From Nostoc sp. CHAB 5844 (GTDB lineage Bacteria > Cyanobacteriota > Cyanobacteriia > Cyanobacteriales > Nostocaceae): 64,000 nucleotides of DNA. Positions 45,982-55,509 of this stretch are shown piece by piece. The position numbers and the translations under genes are program-made. The stretch's first letter is position 1; each line of letters starts with the position of its first letter. The DNA lies in assembly GCF_020829595.1 (NCBI RefSeq), contig NZ_JAIVFW010000036.1, positions 1-64,000 on the forward strand, given 5' to 3'. The notes beneath the pieces are model-generated. The model made no database searches. It was not told where the DNA came from and was given only the letters and a program-made list of their open reading frames with translations.

Positions 45982-47206
45982 TCTCTTATCCTTTATTTTG
46001 TACTATTTATTACTCAGTAAGAGTTCATCACGCATAGAGCCTTTTCAGCAAAGCCCTTTCCTGTCGAGAGAAAACACACTCAGCCTTCGCCAACTTATAA
46101 AACACTTTTCCGTTAAGTCAGTCTAATTTATGAGACTGCCAACGTTTTTTTCATTGATTTCCGCAAGCCACTTATAAAGTAAATACAACATTACTCTAGA
46201 GTAAATACGTAAGTAGTAATTATTCTTACTTACAACTGTTTTTGCGTTAGCTATTAAGTGAACTAGACTCGTAAACTTGTTTACAAAAGCTCAAACAGTA
46301 ACGCATCTGAGACTGAAAGTATTTACTGTACAGATTAAAGACAACTTAATGTGGCTGTGCTTGAGTTGATGTTTGATTAAGTTTGAATATCAAAACTTAA
46401 CCTACTTAAGTATTCTTTAATATTTTTGAAAAAAAATATCCGTAAACTTACGTATTTATTTTTAAACAAGATATATTATTGAATGTAATGTGCTAAAAAC
46501 TACCTAAATATTAGATTTAAATGAAAAATACTTACGTAAAAATATTTACGTACTATTTGATAATTAAATATCTAAATTGCTAAAAATAGGAAAAACAAGA
46601 TAATTTCTAAATACAGGCTTAAGTATTTGACGTAACTAAGTATTTAAGTATATTTTAATAATTGTCATCTAATCATGACATATTGAATTGATGCGGAGTT
46701 ACATTTGACTGTCAAAAGTCCATCAAAAATGTGGTTTTTTGCCTAATTATATAATCATATTTCTATCTAGCGACAGATGTAATTGTACATAACAATTAAA
46801 AGTTATAAATAATACATTAATAAATAACTGTCTAAAAGTAGAGGAAATATCATTCTATTTATAGATGACAAAATAAGTGAGTTTAGTGTAGTGGTTTGAC
46901 AATTTATTTTGAGAATAAACGTTTTGGACATTGTGGCGTAAATGCAGAGCTTGTACACAAGTAACGAAACAGTCAATTACTCGCCCTCTGGTGTACCATA
47001 ACAAGTTTTCTCAGTTAAGCGATCGCCTAAGTTTTACTAAACTAGACAGATTTACATTGACAAGAGTAGATGGTTTTACATCGCTCGTTTCCAAATCATT
47101 AGGTTGATTTATGTCAAGTTTACTTTACTTTAAGACAAGTATAATTTACGATAAAGTTCAAGCAAGGCAAAAACTATACAGATAAACTAGTTTTTTTAGC
47201 CCAGCA
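45982..47206. promoter_or_regulatory. 1.2 kb AT-rich gap with a TTACGTA cluster
   Basis: No supportable gene in 1225 bases. TTACGTA or its complement occurs at 46206-46212, 46448-46454, 46532-46539 and 46546-46552, with a related TGACGTAA near 46628. ACTTAAGTATT-type repeats lie in the same stretch (46404, 46618, 46637). This repeated motif upstream of an HTH-containing gene suggests operators or a recently lost gene. Confidence 0.45.
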
Positions 47207-48355
47207 ATGCACAACCGTTTACGTCTTCTAAGAACTCAACGCAATTGGTCACAGGCAGAATTAGCAAAAATATTGGGTGTAAGTCGTCAGACTATTAATG
47301 CTATCGAAGTTGGTAAATACGACCCAAGTTTGTCTTTAGCTTTCAAAATTGCCCAGATATTCCGCTGTCCACTGCCATTTATCTTCTTATCAGAGGAAAA
47401 GTCTATGTTTGAAAGATTTACTGCCAAAGCATACCGTGCGATCGTTCTTGCACAAGGCGAAGGTGAACGCTTGGGACATCAATGTGTAGGTACTGAACAA
47501 ATTTTGATTGGATTGATTGCAGAAGGTAATGGTCTTGCAGCTAAAGCTTTTAAGTCTTCTGGTGTTAACCTGGAAGCCGCTCAAACCGAAGTAGAAAAAA
47601 TTATTGGTCGTGGCGCTGGAATTCAAGGAGTAGAGTATCCTTTCACTCACAAAGGAAAACAAGCTTTAGATTTTGCAGTGGAAGAATCTCAAAAATTAGG
47701 ACATACATTCATTGGTACAGAGCATCTTTTGTTGGGTGTGCTGAGAGTCACAGATGGGGTAGCAGTACAGGTTCTACAAAAATTAAACGTAAACTTTGAC
47801 AATCTTAGGCAAGAAATACTTAAAGAAATCAAATCTCTAGGTATAGTAGCTGCAACTATTAATCCCAGTAGAGACTCCAATCGTGAAGATGATTTAAGTG
47901 AATCGCCACCTGATTTTACTTCTGGTGAAATTAGCACTCGATTTTGTGCATTCTTGTTTTCTTGGGTGGAGCCGCGCAAAATTGGCTATATTATTGGCTC
48001 TAAAGGTGGATTTCAGTTGCCGAATGGAGATATAGTTGCGCCACGTATTTCATTCTTTTCCAGAGAACGCTTAAAGCGAGTACCTCGAACTTACCCCGAA
48101 TTAGTACCTGATTTGGTAGTGGAGATTAAATCTGCTTTTGACCGCTTGATATCTGTGCAAAAAACAATTCAAAGATTCTTAGACATGGGAGTAAAAGTAG
48201 CATTACTCATTGACCCAGATTCTCAAACTGTATCTGTTTATCGCCCTAGCAGTGAAGTTAATGTTTTAGAAAATGGGCAGAAGCTGACTGTTTCAGAACT
48301 GTTTCCTGGTTGGGAACTGACAGTATCTGATCTTTGGCCTCCTGCTTTTGATTAA
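47207..48355 (+). CDS. Three-domain fusion: XRE HTH - ClpC N-domain - Uma2 nuclease-like
   Basis: 382 residues. Residues 1-65 are a compact Cro/C1-type HTH (LRTQRNWSQAELAKILGVSR then NAIEVGKYDPSLSLAFKIA), normally a complete small regulator. Residues about 66-210 are a full double-repeat Clp N-domain of ClpC type: MFERFTAKAYRAIVLAQGEG, VGTEQILIGLIAEGNG, VEKIIGRGAG and GTEHLLLGVLRVTDGVAVQV. There is no AAA+ module. Residues about 235-382 are a Uma2 PD-(D/E)XK domain: VPDLVVEIKSAFDRL (Glu306, Lys308) and MGVKVALLIDPDSQTVSVYR. The usual catalytic Asp position in VAPRISFF is Arg280. The start ATG 47207 begins the HTH exactly. Clp N-domains bind substrates or adaptors such as McsB-marked or ClpS-delivered proteins. 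The gene is monocistronic downstream of the TTACGTA-rich gap. Confidence 0.9.
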   Translation: MHNRLRLLRTQRNWSQAELAKILGVSRQTINAIEVGKYDPSLSLAFKIAQIFRCPLPFIFLSEEKSMFERFTAKAYRAIVLAQGEGERLGHQCVGTEQILIGLIAEGNGLAAKAFKSSGVNLEAAQTEVEKIIGRGAGIQGVEYPFTHKGKQALDFAVEESQKLGHTFIGTEHLLLGVLRVTDGVAVQVLQKLNVNFDNLRQEILKEIKSLGIVAATINPSRDSNREDDLSESPPDFTSGEISTRFCAFLFSWVEPRKIGYIIGSKGGFQLPNGDIVAPRISFFSRERLKRVPRTYPELVPDLVVEIKSAFDRLISVQKTIQRFLDMGVKVALLIDPDSQTVSVYRPSSEVNVLENGQKLTVSELFPGWELTVSDLWPPAFD

Positions 48356-48471
48356 ACTGTTGTGATCAAACCTCCGCGCACCTTTGCGCTTACTCCGCGC
48401 AACTTGGCGTTAAAAAAAGCTATCAAAAAGAAACAGTATGAGGTGGGCAAAACTTTACCCACCCAACAACT

Positions 48472-49017
48472 TTAATTAACACCTTTGAGCTTGCGAGTGC
48501 TATCTACTAAACTTTGGGCAAATTGGTCAAATCTTTGGGAAAGTTTTTCATCTAGCAACTTTCCTTCAGGGCTAAAAGCACCCCAAACTTGTCCAATGGC
48601 AATTTGTTCGGGAATTACCCAACCATGTACCCAACGAACAATTAACCGTAAATCATTAAGTGCATTGCTATTAGATTGACCTCCCAAAACACTAATTAGT
48701 CCTGTCACTTTCCCAGACAGTTCTGCAAAACTCATTAAATCAAGCGCATTTTTCAGCACACCACTCACACCGCCGTGATACTCTGGTGTCGCCAAAATCA
48801 ATCCATCAGCACCACTGACAGTCTCACGCAAGCGCTTCACATCTGGATATTCGGGATACTCTTTTTCACCGTTGCAAAATGGTAGCTGCAATTGCCGCAA
48901 ATCCAAAATTTCTACATCTGCACCTATGGCTTGTAACCTTTGTGCTGCTACTTGTAAAGCCAGCTGTGTATAAGAGTTGGGTCTTAAACTACCAGCAATG
49001 CCAACAATTCTGACCAT
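48472..49017 (-). CDS. NADPH-dependent FMN reductase
   Basis: 181 residues, flavodoxin-like fold. GIAGSLRPNSYTQLAL binds FMN phosphate, and ATPEYHGGVSGVLKNALDLM is the family signature (NADPH-FMN reductase/ChrR/ArsH relatives). It reduces quinones, chromate or azo compounds in various bacteria; the natural substrate cannot be told here. The 116 bases before it hold the CGCGCAC-type short repeats only. Confidence 0.9.
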   Translation of the reverse strand: MVRIVGIAGSLRPNSYTQLALQVAAQRLQAIGADVEILDLRQLQLPFCNGEKEYPEYPDVKRLRETVSGADGLILATPEYHGGVSGVLKNALDLMSFAELSGKVTGLISVLGGQSNSNALNDLRLIVRWVHGWVIPEQIAIGQVWGAFSPEGKLLDEKLSQRFDQFAQSLVDSTRKLKGVN

Positions 49018-49501
49018 AATTTACCCATCCATTACAAATAAGAAGTCTGAAATAAGAAGTCTGAAATGAAGAAAGCTGTATAGTAAGGCTTTCAGAAACT
49101 TAAAAGGGCTGCTAGATCCTTGACTTTTTTAAATTAATGATGATGAACCATTAGTACAAAAGTATGATTAAAAGTCATAGTCATTACGACTATGTTTATC
49201 ATAGCGATTTATTGTTTTGTCGTCAAATTTGTTGAATCACTCAACAGTAGATGTAATCACGAAAAACTGTACTTAAGCTCATACTCTGGCAAGCTTGGTT
49301 TATCATCATCCCACCCAGGAGTATAATTTATCCCACTAAGATAAGATTCCTTGAGTAGCATGGGTAAAGAGAGTAGGGAATAGTTTTATGCAGAAGTTAG
49401 ACTAGATAAAAAACAGTGATTTCCAGTTATTGCAATTTTTGCTAGAAAAATAGGCATAAGATCAGCGCGAAGCTCATGCCAGCAGTAAAAGGGTAAATAA
49501 T
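49018..49501. other. Intergenic region before the FtsH-like gene
   Basis: 484 bases between divergent genes. Contains a short direct repeat (AGAAGTCTGAAAT twice near 49042-49066), nothing else recognised. Confidence 0.4.
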
Positions 49502-51460
49502 ATGAAAAATTTTAGGAGAAAGGCATTGATGCAACAGCGATCGCCCATAATCAAACCAACTACGGCCAAGCCAGAGTTAGGCAAAACCAACCTAAAGCGC
49601 TCGCCAAAATCTGTTGCTTGGTCAGGGGCGTTAATCGCTAGTTTAATGATGTTGCCAAATATTGTTGGCGGTACACCTGCCCTGGCACAAAAAGCAGAGC
49701 GCGAAATAAGTTATGGTGAGTTGATCAGAAAAACTGAAAAAGGGGAAGTCAAAAAAGTAGAGTTAGACGAAACCGAACAAACAGCCAAAGTATATTTACA
49801 AGGACAAAAAGATACACCACCTTTACAAGTAAGACTTTTAAATCAAAATACAGAGTTAATCAACAAACTCAAAGCGAAAAACGTCGAGTTTGGTGAAGTG
49901 TCCTCTGCTAACAGTCGAGCCGCTGTCGGGTTGTTGATCAACCTCATGTGGATTTTGCCACTGGTAGCTTTAATGTTATTATTCCTGCGTCGCTCAACAA
50001 ATGCCTCCAGTCAGGCTATGAACTTTGGTAAGTCCAGAGCGCGGTTCCAAATGGAAGCCAAAACAGGTGTAAAATTTGACGATGTCGCTGGGGTAGAAGA
50101 AGCCAAAGAAGAACTACAAGAAGTCGTCACCTTCCTGAAGCAGCCAGAAAGATTTACTGCTGTAGGCGCACGCATACCCAAAGGTGTGTTGTTAGTCGGG
50201 CCACCAGGAACAGGTAAAACTTTACTCGCAAAAGCGATCGCTGGGGAAGCTGGTGTACCATTTTTCAGCATTTCCGGCTCAGAATTTGTGGAAATGTTTG
50301 TCGGTGTCGGTGCATCTCGTGTGCGGGACTTGTTTAAAAAAGCCAAAGAAAATGCGCCTTGTCTGATATTTATTGATGAAATCGACGCTGTTGGTAGACA
50401 GCGGGGTGCGGGTATTGGCGGTGGGAACGACGAACGGGAACAAACCCTCAATCAGTTGCTTACCGAAATGGATGGTTTTGAAGGCAACACAGGCATCATT
50501 ATTATTGCCGCTACCAACCGTCCCGATGTTTTAGACGCAGCTTTATTACGTCCCGGACGCTTTGACAGACAAGTGATTGTCGATGCACCAGATTTAAAAG
50601 GGCGATTAGAAATATTGCAAGTTCATGCCCGGAATAAGAGAATTGATGAGAGTGTCTCATTAGAAGCGATCGCTCGTCGTACACCAGGTTTTACTGGTGC
50701 AGATTTAGCCAACTTACTCAACGAAGCAGCCATTCTCACCGCCAGAAGACGCAAAGACGCAATCACCATCTTAGAAATCAATGATGCAGTTGACCGCGTA
50801 GTTGCGGGGATGGAAGGTACACCCTTGGTAGACAGTAAAATTAAACGATTAATTGCTTATCACGAAGTTGGTTATGCCATAGTGGGAACCTTGCTCAAAG
50901 ACCATGACCCAGTACAAAAAGTGTCCTTGATTCCGCGCGGACAGTCACGGGGTTTAACTTGGTTTACTCCTGACGAAGAACATTTTTTAATGTCGCGATC
51001 GCAACTATTAGCGAGAATTACAGCAGTATTAGGTGGTAGAGCCGCCGAAGAAGTAATTTTTGGTTTGCCAGAAGTAACTGGCGGGATGCGAGAAAATCGA
51101 AAATTAGAATATGCGACATCCATAGCGCGACAGATGGTTACACAGTATGGTATGTCTGAAATTGGACAGTTTTCCTTAGAATCACCCAATAGTGAGGTAT
51201 TTTTGGGACGTGACTGGATGAGCAAATCAGAATATTCCGAAGAAATTGCTGCCCAAATTGATCGGAAAGTGCGGGAAATTCTCATCCAATGTTACGACAC
51301 AGCAATACGCCTGATTCAGGAAAACCGTATAGTAGTTGACCGTTTAGTAGAGATTTTGATTGAGCAAGAGACAATTGACGGAGAACAATTTCGTCAAATT
51401 GTCGCTGAATATAACAATAACCAAGTAGCTGACGCAGCGACATTGGCCGTACCTAATTAA
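49502..51460 (+). CDS. FtsH-like AAA+ protein with an inactivated zinc protease site
   Basis: 652 residues. Signal/anchor (about 38-62), exported loop, second membrane helix (about 139-160, [19 protein letters not shown]), then an intact AAA+ domain: Walker A GPPGTGKT, Walker [17 protein letters not shown], pore loop [11 protein letters not shown], second region of homology [20 protein letters not shown]. In the peptidase domain HExxH reads [10 protein letters not shown]: His454 and Glu455 remain but the second zinc His is Tyr458 (codon TAT 50873-50875). The third ligand motif, normally TGASNDLQQVT, reads [14 protein letters not shown] with two extra residues and no Asp in register. ATP-driven unfolding should be possible but not proteolysis. 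It resembles in principle plant FtsHi proteins. A GACGTTGCA palindrome follows as terminator. Confidence 0.92.
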   Translation: MKNFRRKALMQQRSPIIKPTTAKPELGKTNLKRSPKSVAWSGALIASLMMLPNIVGGTPALAQKAEREISYGELIRKTEKGEVKKVELDETEQTAKVYLQGQKDTPPLQVRLLNQNTELINKLKAKNVEFGEVSSANSRAAVGLLINLMWILPLVALMLLFLRRSTNASSQAMNFGKSRARFQMEAKTGVKFDDVAGVEEAKEELQEVVTFLKQPERFTAVGARIPKGVLLVGPPGTGKTLLAKAIAGEAGVPFFSISGSEFVEMFVGVGASRVRDLFKKAKENAPCLIFIDEIDAVGRQRGAGIGGGNDEREQTLNQLLTEMDGFEGNTGIIIIAATNRPDVLDAALLRPGRFDRQVIVDAPDLKGRLEILQVHARNKRIDESVSLEAIARRTPGFTGADLANLLNEAAILTARRRKDAITILEINDAVDRVVAGMEGTPLVDSKIKRLIAYHEVGYAIVGTLLKDHDPVQKVSLIPRGQSRGLTWFTPDEEHFLMSRSQLLARITAVLGGRAAEEVIFGLPEVTGGMRENRKLEYATSIARQMVTQYGMSEIGQFSLESPNSEVFLGRDWMSKSEYSEEIAAQIDRKVREILIQCYDTAIRLIQENRIVVDRLVEILIEQETIDGEQFRQIVAEYNNNQVADAATLAVPN

Positions 51461-51490
51461 AGGTTTTGATTAGGGTTCACTGATTTGTAG

Positions 51491-51511
51491 AGACGTTGCA
51501 TTGCAACGTCT
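51491..51511. repeat. GACGTTGCATTGCAACGTC palindrome after the ftsH-like gene
   Basis: AGACGTTGCATTGCAACGTCT followed by TTAC; same family as 20310 and 38725. Likely transcript end for the FtsH-like gene. Confidence 0.65.
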
Positions 51512-51680
51512 TTACTATTTTGATTATGATTTAGATCCCACATTCGGCAGGTAATATCATGTCTGGTGAAAGACTTATCATTAAGGCAGCTTCAGGTGCA
51601 GAGGGGCAGGGGAGCAGAGGGGAAGGGTTTTTGGGTTCTCTGCATAGATTCGGGAATTATAACTAATTAGCCGGACTTGA

Positions 51681-51872
51681 TATCATTCTCCAGAACTTCA
51701 ACCAGCCGAAAGACTTTGGCCCCTTACAAACGAACCTATTGCTCATCGTTCATTTGAGAATCTTGATGAATTGGAAGAAGTGTTATTTCATCGTTGTAAA
51801 CAATTGCTCCGACAGCAAGATTTAGTTCGGGGCTTGACAAACTTCCAATGGTGGCCTCAAGTTGCCGCTTAA
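51681..51872 (+). pseudogene. C-terminal remnant of an IS630-type transposase
   Basis: The frame ending at TAA 51870-51872 reads YHSPELQPAERLWPLTNEPI then RSFENLDELEEVLFHRCKQL and ends NFQWWPQVAA. SPELQPAERLWP is the third catalytic region (DDE Glu) of IS630/Tc1-like transposases. A stop lies just before it, and the first 250 or so residues are missing. Confidence 0.7.
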
Positions 51873-51883
51873 TTATGGGTAAG

Positions 51884-52090
51884 CTACCGGACATGATATA
51901 ACACATCAGGTGGCAAGGCTAGAGCTTGCCGAATCGCTTCACGCTGGAGCGATGAAAGTTCCCCAATCTGCCCCTGTTCAAAATCCAAGCAAATCGGTAC
52001 ACAGCGATCGCCCAAAATAGCAGATTGTGCTAAAGTCCAGTGGTGATCTTCGGTGATAATCTGTCCAAACTCAGCATCGTAGTAACTCAT
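51884..52090 (-). CDS. Small conserved-looking hypothetical protein
   Basis: 68 residues from ATG 52090 (MSYYDAEFGQIITEDHHWTL), or 73 from 52105. Soluble, acidic, with AQSAILGDRCVPICLDFEQG and a helical tail SSLQREAIRQALALPPDVLY. No family is recognised with certainty. The normal codon pattern and charged helix argue for a real gene. It converges on the IS630 remnant 12 bases away. Confidence 0.45.
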   Translation of the reverse strand: MSYYDAEFGQIITEDHHWTLAQSAILGDRCVPICLDFEQGQIGELSSLQREAIRQALALPPDVLYHVR

Positions 52091-52216
52091 GGGTTTCATC
52101 ATCAAATGGTATTACCTTTATTCAAAATCATGAAAAAATATGTTGATTTTTGTTCATAGTTATAGCCATAGCCAAGGTAGTTAGGACATCGGTAAATGGT
52201 AAAACTGAGACAGTAA

Positions 52217-52355
52217 AAGACTTTTAACTCTGTCACCCTTCGGGTTCGCCAGTCCCCCAGACGCTCCTGCGTCGCTAACGCTGCGCTAACGTGACGGAGA
52301 CCGCCAAGACGGGGGCAGGTCTCACCTGTCACCTATTACCTGTCCCCTGCTATAT
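52217..52355. repeat. Composite repeat with a GC-rich insert
   Basis: The outer sequence AAAGACTTTTAACTCTGTCACC ... ACCTGTCCCCTGCTATA corresponds to the compact block at 45307-45343 (AAAGACTTTTAGCTCTGT ... CGCCTGCTATAC). The copy here is interrupted by about 100 bases of GC-rich palindromic filler. Confidence 0.5.
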
Positions 52356-52415
52356 CTTTCTTTTGTTGCTCTAGGCAGAGGAAAAAGAGAAAAAGTCCGA
52401 CAAAAGGGAGTTTTA

Positions 52416-52502
52416 AAGCTTGTAGCAACTTTATACAGTCAAGATGAATTGATCAGTCCTTTGTTACCAGGGTTTAGCTGTATTATCGGCAAAATTTTTT
52501 AA
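52416..52502 (+). pseudogene. Possible Uma2 C-terminal remnant
   Basis: The frame reads KLVATLYSQDELISPLLPGF then SCIIGKIF and a stop. LYSQDELISPLLPGF resembles the conserved C-terminal tail of Uma2 proteins. The preceding 50 bases are a repeat shared with 26641-26696, so only the tail survives. Confidence 0.4.
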
Positions 52503-52670
52503 ATTTGAAGATAAAAAATCCCCTGGTTACTACCAGAGGAAAAAGTTAATATTGCTCTAATTTAGGATGTTTTTCTCTCAAATAGCATAGCAATATTTAC
52601 AATTGTCAATGTGCCAAAATGCCAAAACAGAATTCAGGAGACAGAAGCCAGAATTCAGAATTAATAGGAC

Positions 52671-52775
52671 TAATACCATTTCACTTTATAAATGATGTAA
52701 ATACGGATGTAAGGGCGTAGGCTCTGCCTTTGGGCAGGGTACGGCCGTTCGCCCCTACAAGTTCTTGCATATGTA
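52671..52775. mobile_element. Partial MITE-like element (ATACCATTTCAC family, inverted relative to 18471)
   Basis: TAATACCATTTCACTTTAT starts a block that follows the reversed 18471 copy through GTAAGGGCGTAGGCTC, GGGTACGG and TACAAGTTCTTGCATATGTAT, then loses its far end. A second end lies at 52941-52970 (TAATACTATTTCACTAAAA). Confidence 0.65.
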
Positions 52776-52800
52776 TAGCAAAAGTCAAAAGTCAAAAGTC

Positions 52801-52887
52801 GCCAGTGCGTTGGGGAGATACTGCGCTATCGCGGGCAATGCCCGACTTGTAGCAAGTGTCGTCGGGTTCCCCGACTCCCTCACTGGC
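52801..52887. repeat. GC-rich dispersed repeat with GCCAGTG/CACTGGC ends
   Basis: Contains CTGCGCTATCGCGG and GCAATGCCCGACTTGTAGC, shared with 15686 and 62951. Short inverted ends GCCAGTG/CACTGGC bound it. Confidence 0.7.
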
Positions 52888-52970
52888 GTTCAAAAGTGAA
52901 ATGCTTGCAGTCAATTGGTTTTAGCGTTTTAGAATGTCATAATACTATTTCACTAAAAATTTGATACATA

Positions 52971-53007
52971 TGTAGGTTGGGTTTCACTGCGTTCAACCCA
53001 ACCTACA
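52971..53007. repeat. TGTAGGTTGGGTT palindrome
   Basis: TGTAGGTTGGGTT ... AACCCAACCTACA; related to 19416-19489. The remainder of the gap to 53340 has a CGACTTTTT-C-AAAAAGTCG hairpin (about 53143-53161) and CCCTGCTCCTCTGC filler, but no gene. Confidence 0.65.
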
Positions 53008-53340
53008 ATTATTTTTCTTTCCTCAGAGTAACAAAAGCGTCCGAGGAAAGCGATCGCATTCCCAATGGATGTAAAGAAACATTTCTGTTTCTTAGAAGAG
53101 GGATATACAAATTCCTAAGCCAATGCAAGCGATTTAGACACTCGACTTTTTCAAAAAGTCGGGTAAGCTTTTGTGCTTACAAGTTGCACAATTGAAATTT
53201 TGGGGAAAAACTTCAAACCTCTCCCCTGCTCCTCTGCTCCCCTGCCCCCTTGCGGTCTCAACAAGCAAATTAAGTGATTATTAGCTTATCTAGTTGTTCA
53301 CGAATGACTTACGATTGCTACAAGTATTGGTATTTAGGAA

Positions 53341-53643
53341 ATGCGCTTGATTTTATACAGTAAACCCGGTTGTCATTTGTGCGAGGGCTTACAGGAAAAA
53401 TTAGAACAAATTTTAGCGACGCAAAATTTGGCTGTAGAGTTAGAAATCCGTGACATTACAACTCGTGAAGATTGGATGCTGGCGTATCAATATGAAGTCC
53501 CAGTGCTGGTTTTAGCCAATCTCCCAGGTGCAGAGGCATTTGAGCAACCTTTACCACGTCCTTCTCCGCGTGCTAATGTCCAGCAAATTCAGCAAATGTT
53601 GTGTCAGTATTTATCCAATATCAAAAAAAATAATGCAGAATAA
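53341..53643 (+). CDS. Glutaredoxin-like thiol-redox protein
   Basis: 100 residues, thioredoxin fold. LYSKPGCHLCEG gives Cys11-x-x-Cys14 at the N terminus of helix 1, and YEVPVLVLAN gives the cis-Pro. This matches the glutaredoxin-like DUF836 family, short and without the full glutathione-binding motif. It probably reduces disulfides on small proteins. It is 32 bases upstream of murE on the same strand, so the two may be co-transcribed. Confidence 0.87.
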   Translation: MRLILYSKPGCHLCEGLQEKLEQILATQNLAVELEIRDITTREDWMLAYQYEVPVLVLANLPGAEAFEQPLPRPSPRANVQQIQQMLCQYLSNIKKNNAE

Positions 53644-53675
53644 GCGCAAGACAAGCGTGTGGCGAGGTTCACAAG

Positions 53676-55181
53676 ATGAAATTGCGGGAATTACTAGCAG
53701 TAGTAGAAAGTGTGGCACAATTGCCTAACAATCCTGGGTTGGCAGATGCGGAAGTCAAAGGGTTAAAAACAAACTCCTATGCTTGCGGTGAGGGAGATTT
53801 ATTTATTGGCATGCCAGGAACGCGGGTAGATGGTGGAGAATTTTGGCCAAGTGCGATCGCATCTGGTGCCATTGCGGCGATTGTTTCTTCCCAAGCTGCC
53901 GAAAAAAATCCTCCCACGCCGGAGGCTGTAGTGATTAGTGCTAGTAACATGACTCAAGCTTGCGCTCAAATAGCAGCGGCTTTTTACGATTATCCAGGGC
54001 AAAAACTCAAATTAGTAGGTGTGACCGGTACAAACGGTAAAACTACCACTACCCACCTAATTGAATTTCTCCTCAACAAAGCGCATCTAGCTACGGCATT
54101 GATGGGAACTTTATACACTCGCTGGCCGGGGTTTGTGCAAACTGCTGTCCACACTACGCCTTTTGCTGTGGAACTACAACAGCAACTAGCAGCCGCAGTC
54201 AATGTCGGTTGTGAGTTTGGTGTAATGGAAGTCAGTTCTCACGCTTTGGCACAAGGTCGAGTCTTGGGTTGTCCGTTTGAGGTGGGAGTATTTACCAATC
54301 TCACCCAAGACCATCTGGATTATCACAGCGATATGGAGGATTATTTTGCGGCGAAGGCGTTGTTATTTAGTCCCGATTATCTCAAGGGCAAGGCAATAAT
54401 TAATGCTGATGACCCCTACGGCAAACGCTTAATTGCGACATTGCAACCAGAGCAAGTTTGGAGTTACAGTGTCAGCGATCGCAATGCCGATTTGTGGATG
54501 AGTGACTTAAATTATCAGCCAAATGGTGTAAGTGGTGTTCTACATACACCAAAGGGTGAAGTTGCGTTTCGTTCACCTCTGGTTGGACAATACAATTTAG
54601 AAAATGTGTTGGCAGCAGTGGGAGCAGTTCTCAACTTAGGACTAGACTTACAGTTAATCGCAGCTGCAATTGGTGATTTTCCTGGTGTTCCTGGACGAAT
54701 GGAACGAGTGCAAATCAATCCTCAACAAGATATCAGCGTTATTGTCGATTATGCTCATACCCCCGATAGCTTAGAAAACTTACTCAAAGCTGCACGCCCG
54801 TTTATTCCTGGTAAGATGATTTGTGTGTTTGGCTGCGGTGGCGATCGCGATCGGACTAAACGGCCAAAAATGGGTAAAATCGCCGCTGATTTAGCAGATG
54901 TGGCTGTCGTAACCTCCGATAACCCCCGCACGGAAGACCCAGAACGCATTTTGCAAGATGTTTTAGCAGGAATTCCCGACACTGTACAACCAACTGTAAT
55001 TTGCGATCGGGCTACGGCCATTCGTACTGCAATTTTACAAGCCCAACCTGGTGATGGAGTGTTGTTAGCTGGTAAAGGTCATGAAGACTACCAAATTCTC
55101 GGTACAGAAAAAATCCACTTTGATGATCGAGAATATGCACGGGATGCTTTACAGGCAAGACTAGGAAAGTGTGAAGTGTAA
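53676..55181 (+). CDS. murE: UDP-MurNAc-tripeptide synthetase (meso-diaminopimelate-adding)
   Basis: 501 residues, Mur ligase. It adds meso-diaminopimelate to UDP-MurNAc-L-Ala-D-Glu in peptidoglycan synthesis. The N-terminal uridine-binding domain has LKTNSYACGEGDLFIGMPGTR, the ATP loop is GTNGKTTTTH, EVSSHALAQGR and the metal-binding His are present, and the C-terminal DNPRTEDPERI is the diaminopimelate-recognising motif that separates MurE(DAP) from lysine-adding enzymes. Length is typical. The start MKLRELLAVV matches the family. Confidence 0.95.
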   Translation: MKLRELLAVVESVAQLPNNPGLADAEVKGLKTNSYACGEGDLFIGMPGTRVDGGEFWPSAIASGAIAAIVSSQAAEKNPPTPEAVVISASNMTQACAQIAAAFYDYPGQKLKLVGVTGTNGKTTTTHLIEFLLNKAHLATALMGTLYTRWPGFVQTAVHTTPFAVELQQQLAAAVNVGCEFGVMEVSSHALAQGRVLGCPFEVGVFTNLTQDHLDYHSDMEDYFAAKALLFSPDYLKGKAIINADDPYGKRLIATLQPEQVWSYSVSDRNADLWMSDLNYQPNGVSGVLHTPKGEVAFRSPLVGQYNLENVLAAVGAVLNLGLDLQLIAAAIGDFPGVPGRMERVQINPQQDISVIVDYAHTPDSLENLLKAARPFIPGKMICVFGCGGDRDRTKRPKMGKIAADLADVAVVTSDNPRTEDPERILQDVLAGIPDTVQPTVICDRATAIRTAILQAQPGDGVLLAGKGHEDYQILGTEKIHFDDREYARDALQARLGKCEV

Positions 55182-55509
55182 AGTGTGAAGTATGAAGAAT
55201 GAAGTATGAAGTGTGAAATTATGAATGACAAAATCCGTTAGTTCATAAGATTTTTAGGCTTGTCTAAAACCGTAGTGTTAAAATCATTAACAAAATTACT
55301 AAGATTTCACTACTTATTCGCATTAGTCCTTGTTTCAGACTTCAGTCTTCATACTTTCTTCCCTTCTCACATTAGTCGTTGTTTCAGACTTCAGACTTTC
55401 TAGCGCCCATTCATAACTTAATGTTTTTTACGTAGTCTTTTTGTAACAAACATATACATGAAACTAAAAATCAATGACATAATGATTTCTTCCTTGTTGT
55501 GCTTGACTC
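55182..55509. repeat. Intergenic region with GTGTGAAGTATGAAG-type short repeats
   Basis: GTGAAGTGTAAAGTGTGAAG-like direct repeats (55170-55225), and TTGTTTCAGACTTCAG twice (55331 and 55380), make a loose inverted pair across the gap. No gene is seen. Confidence 0.5.
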
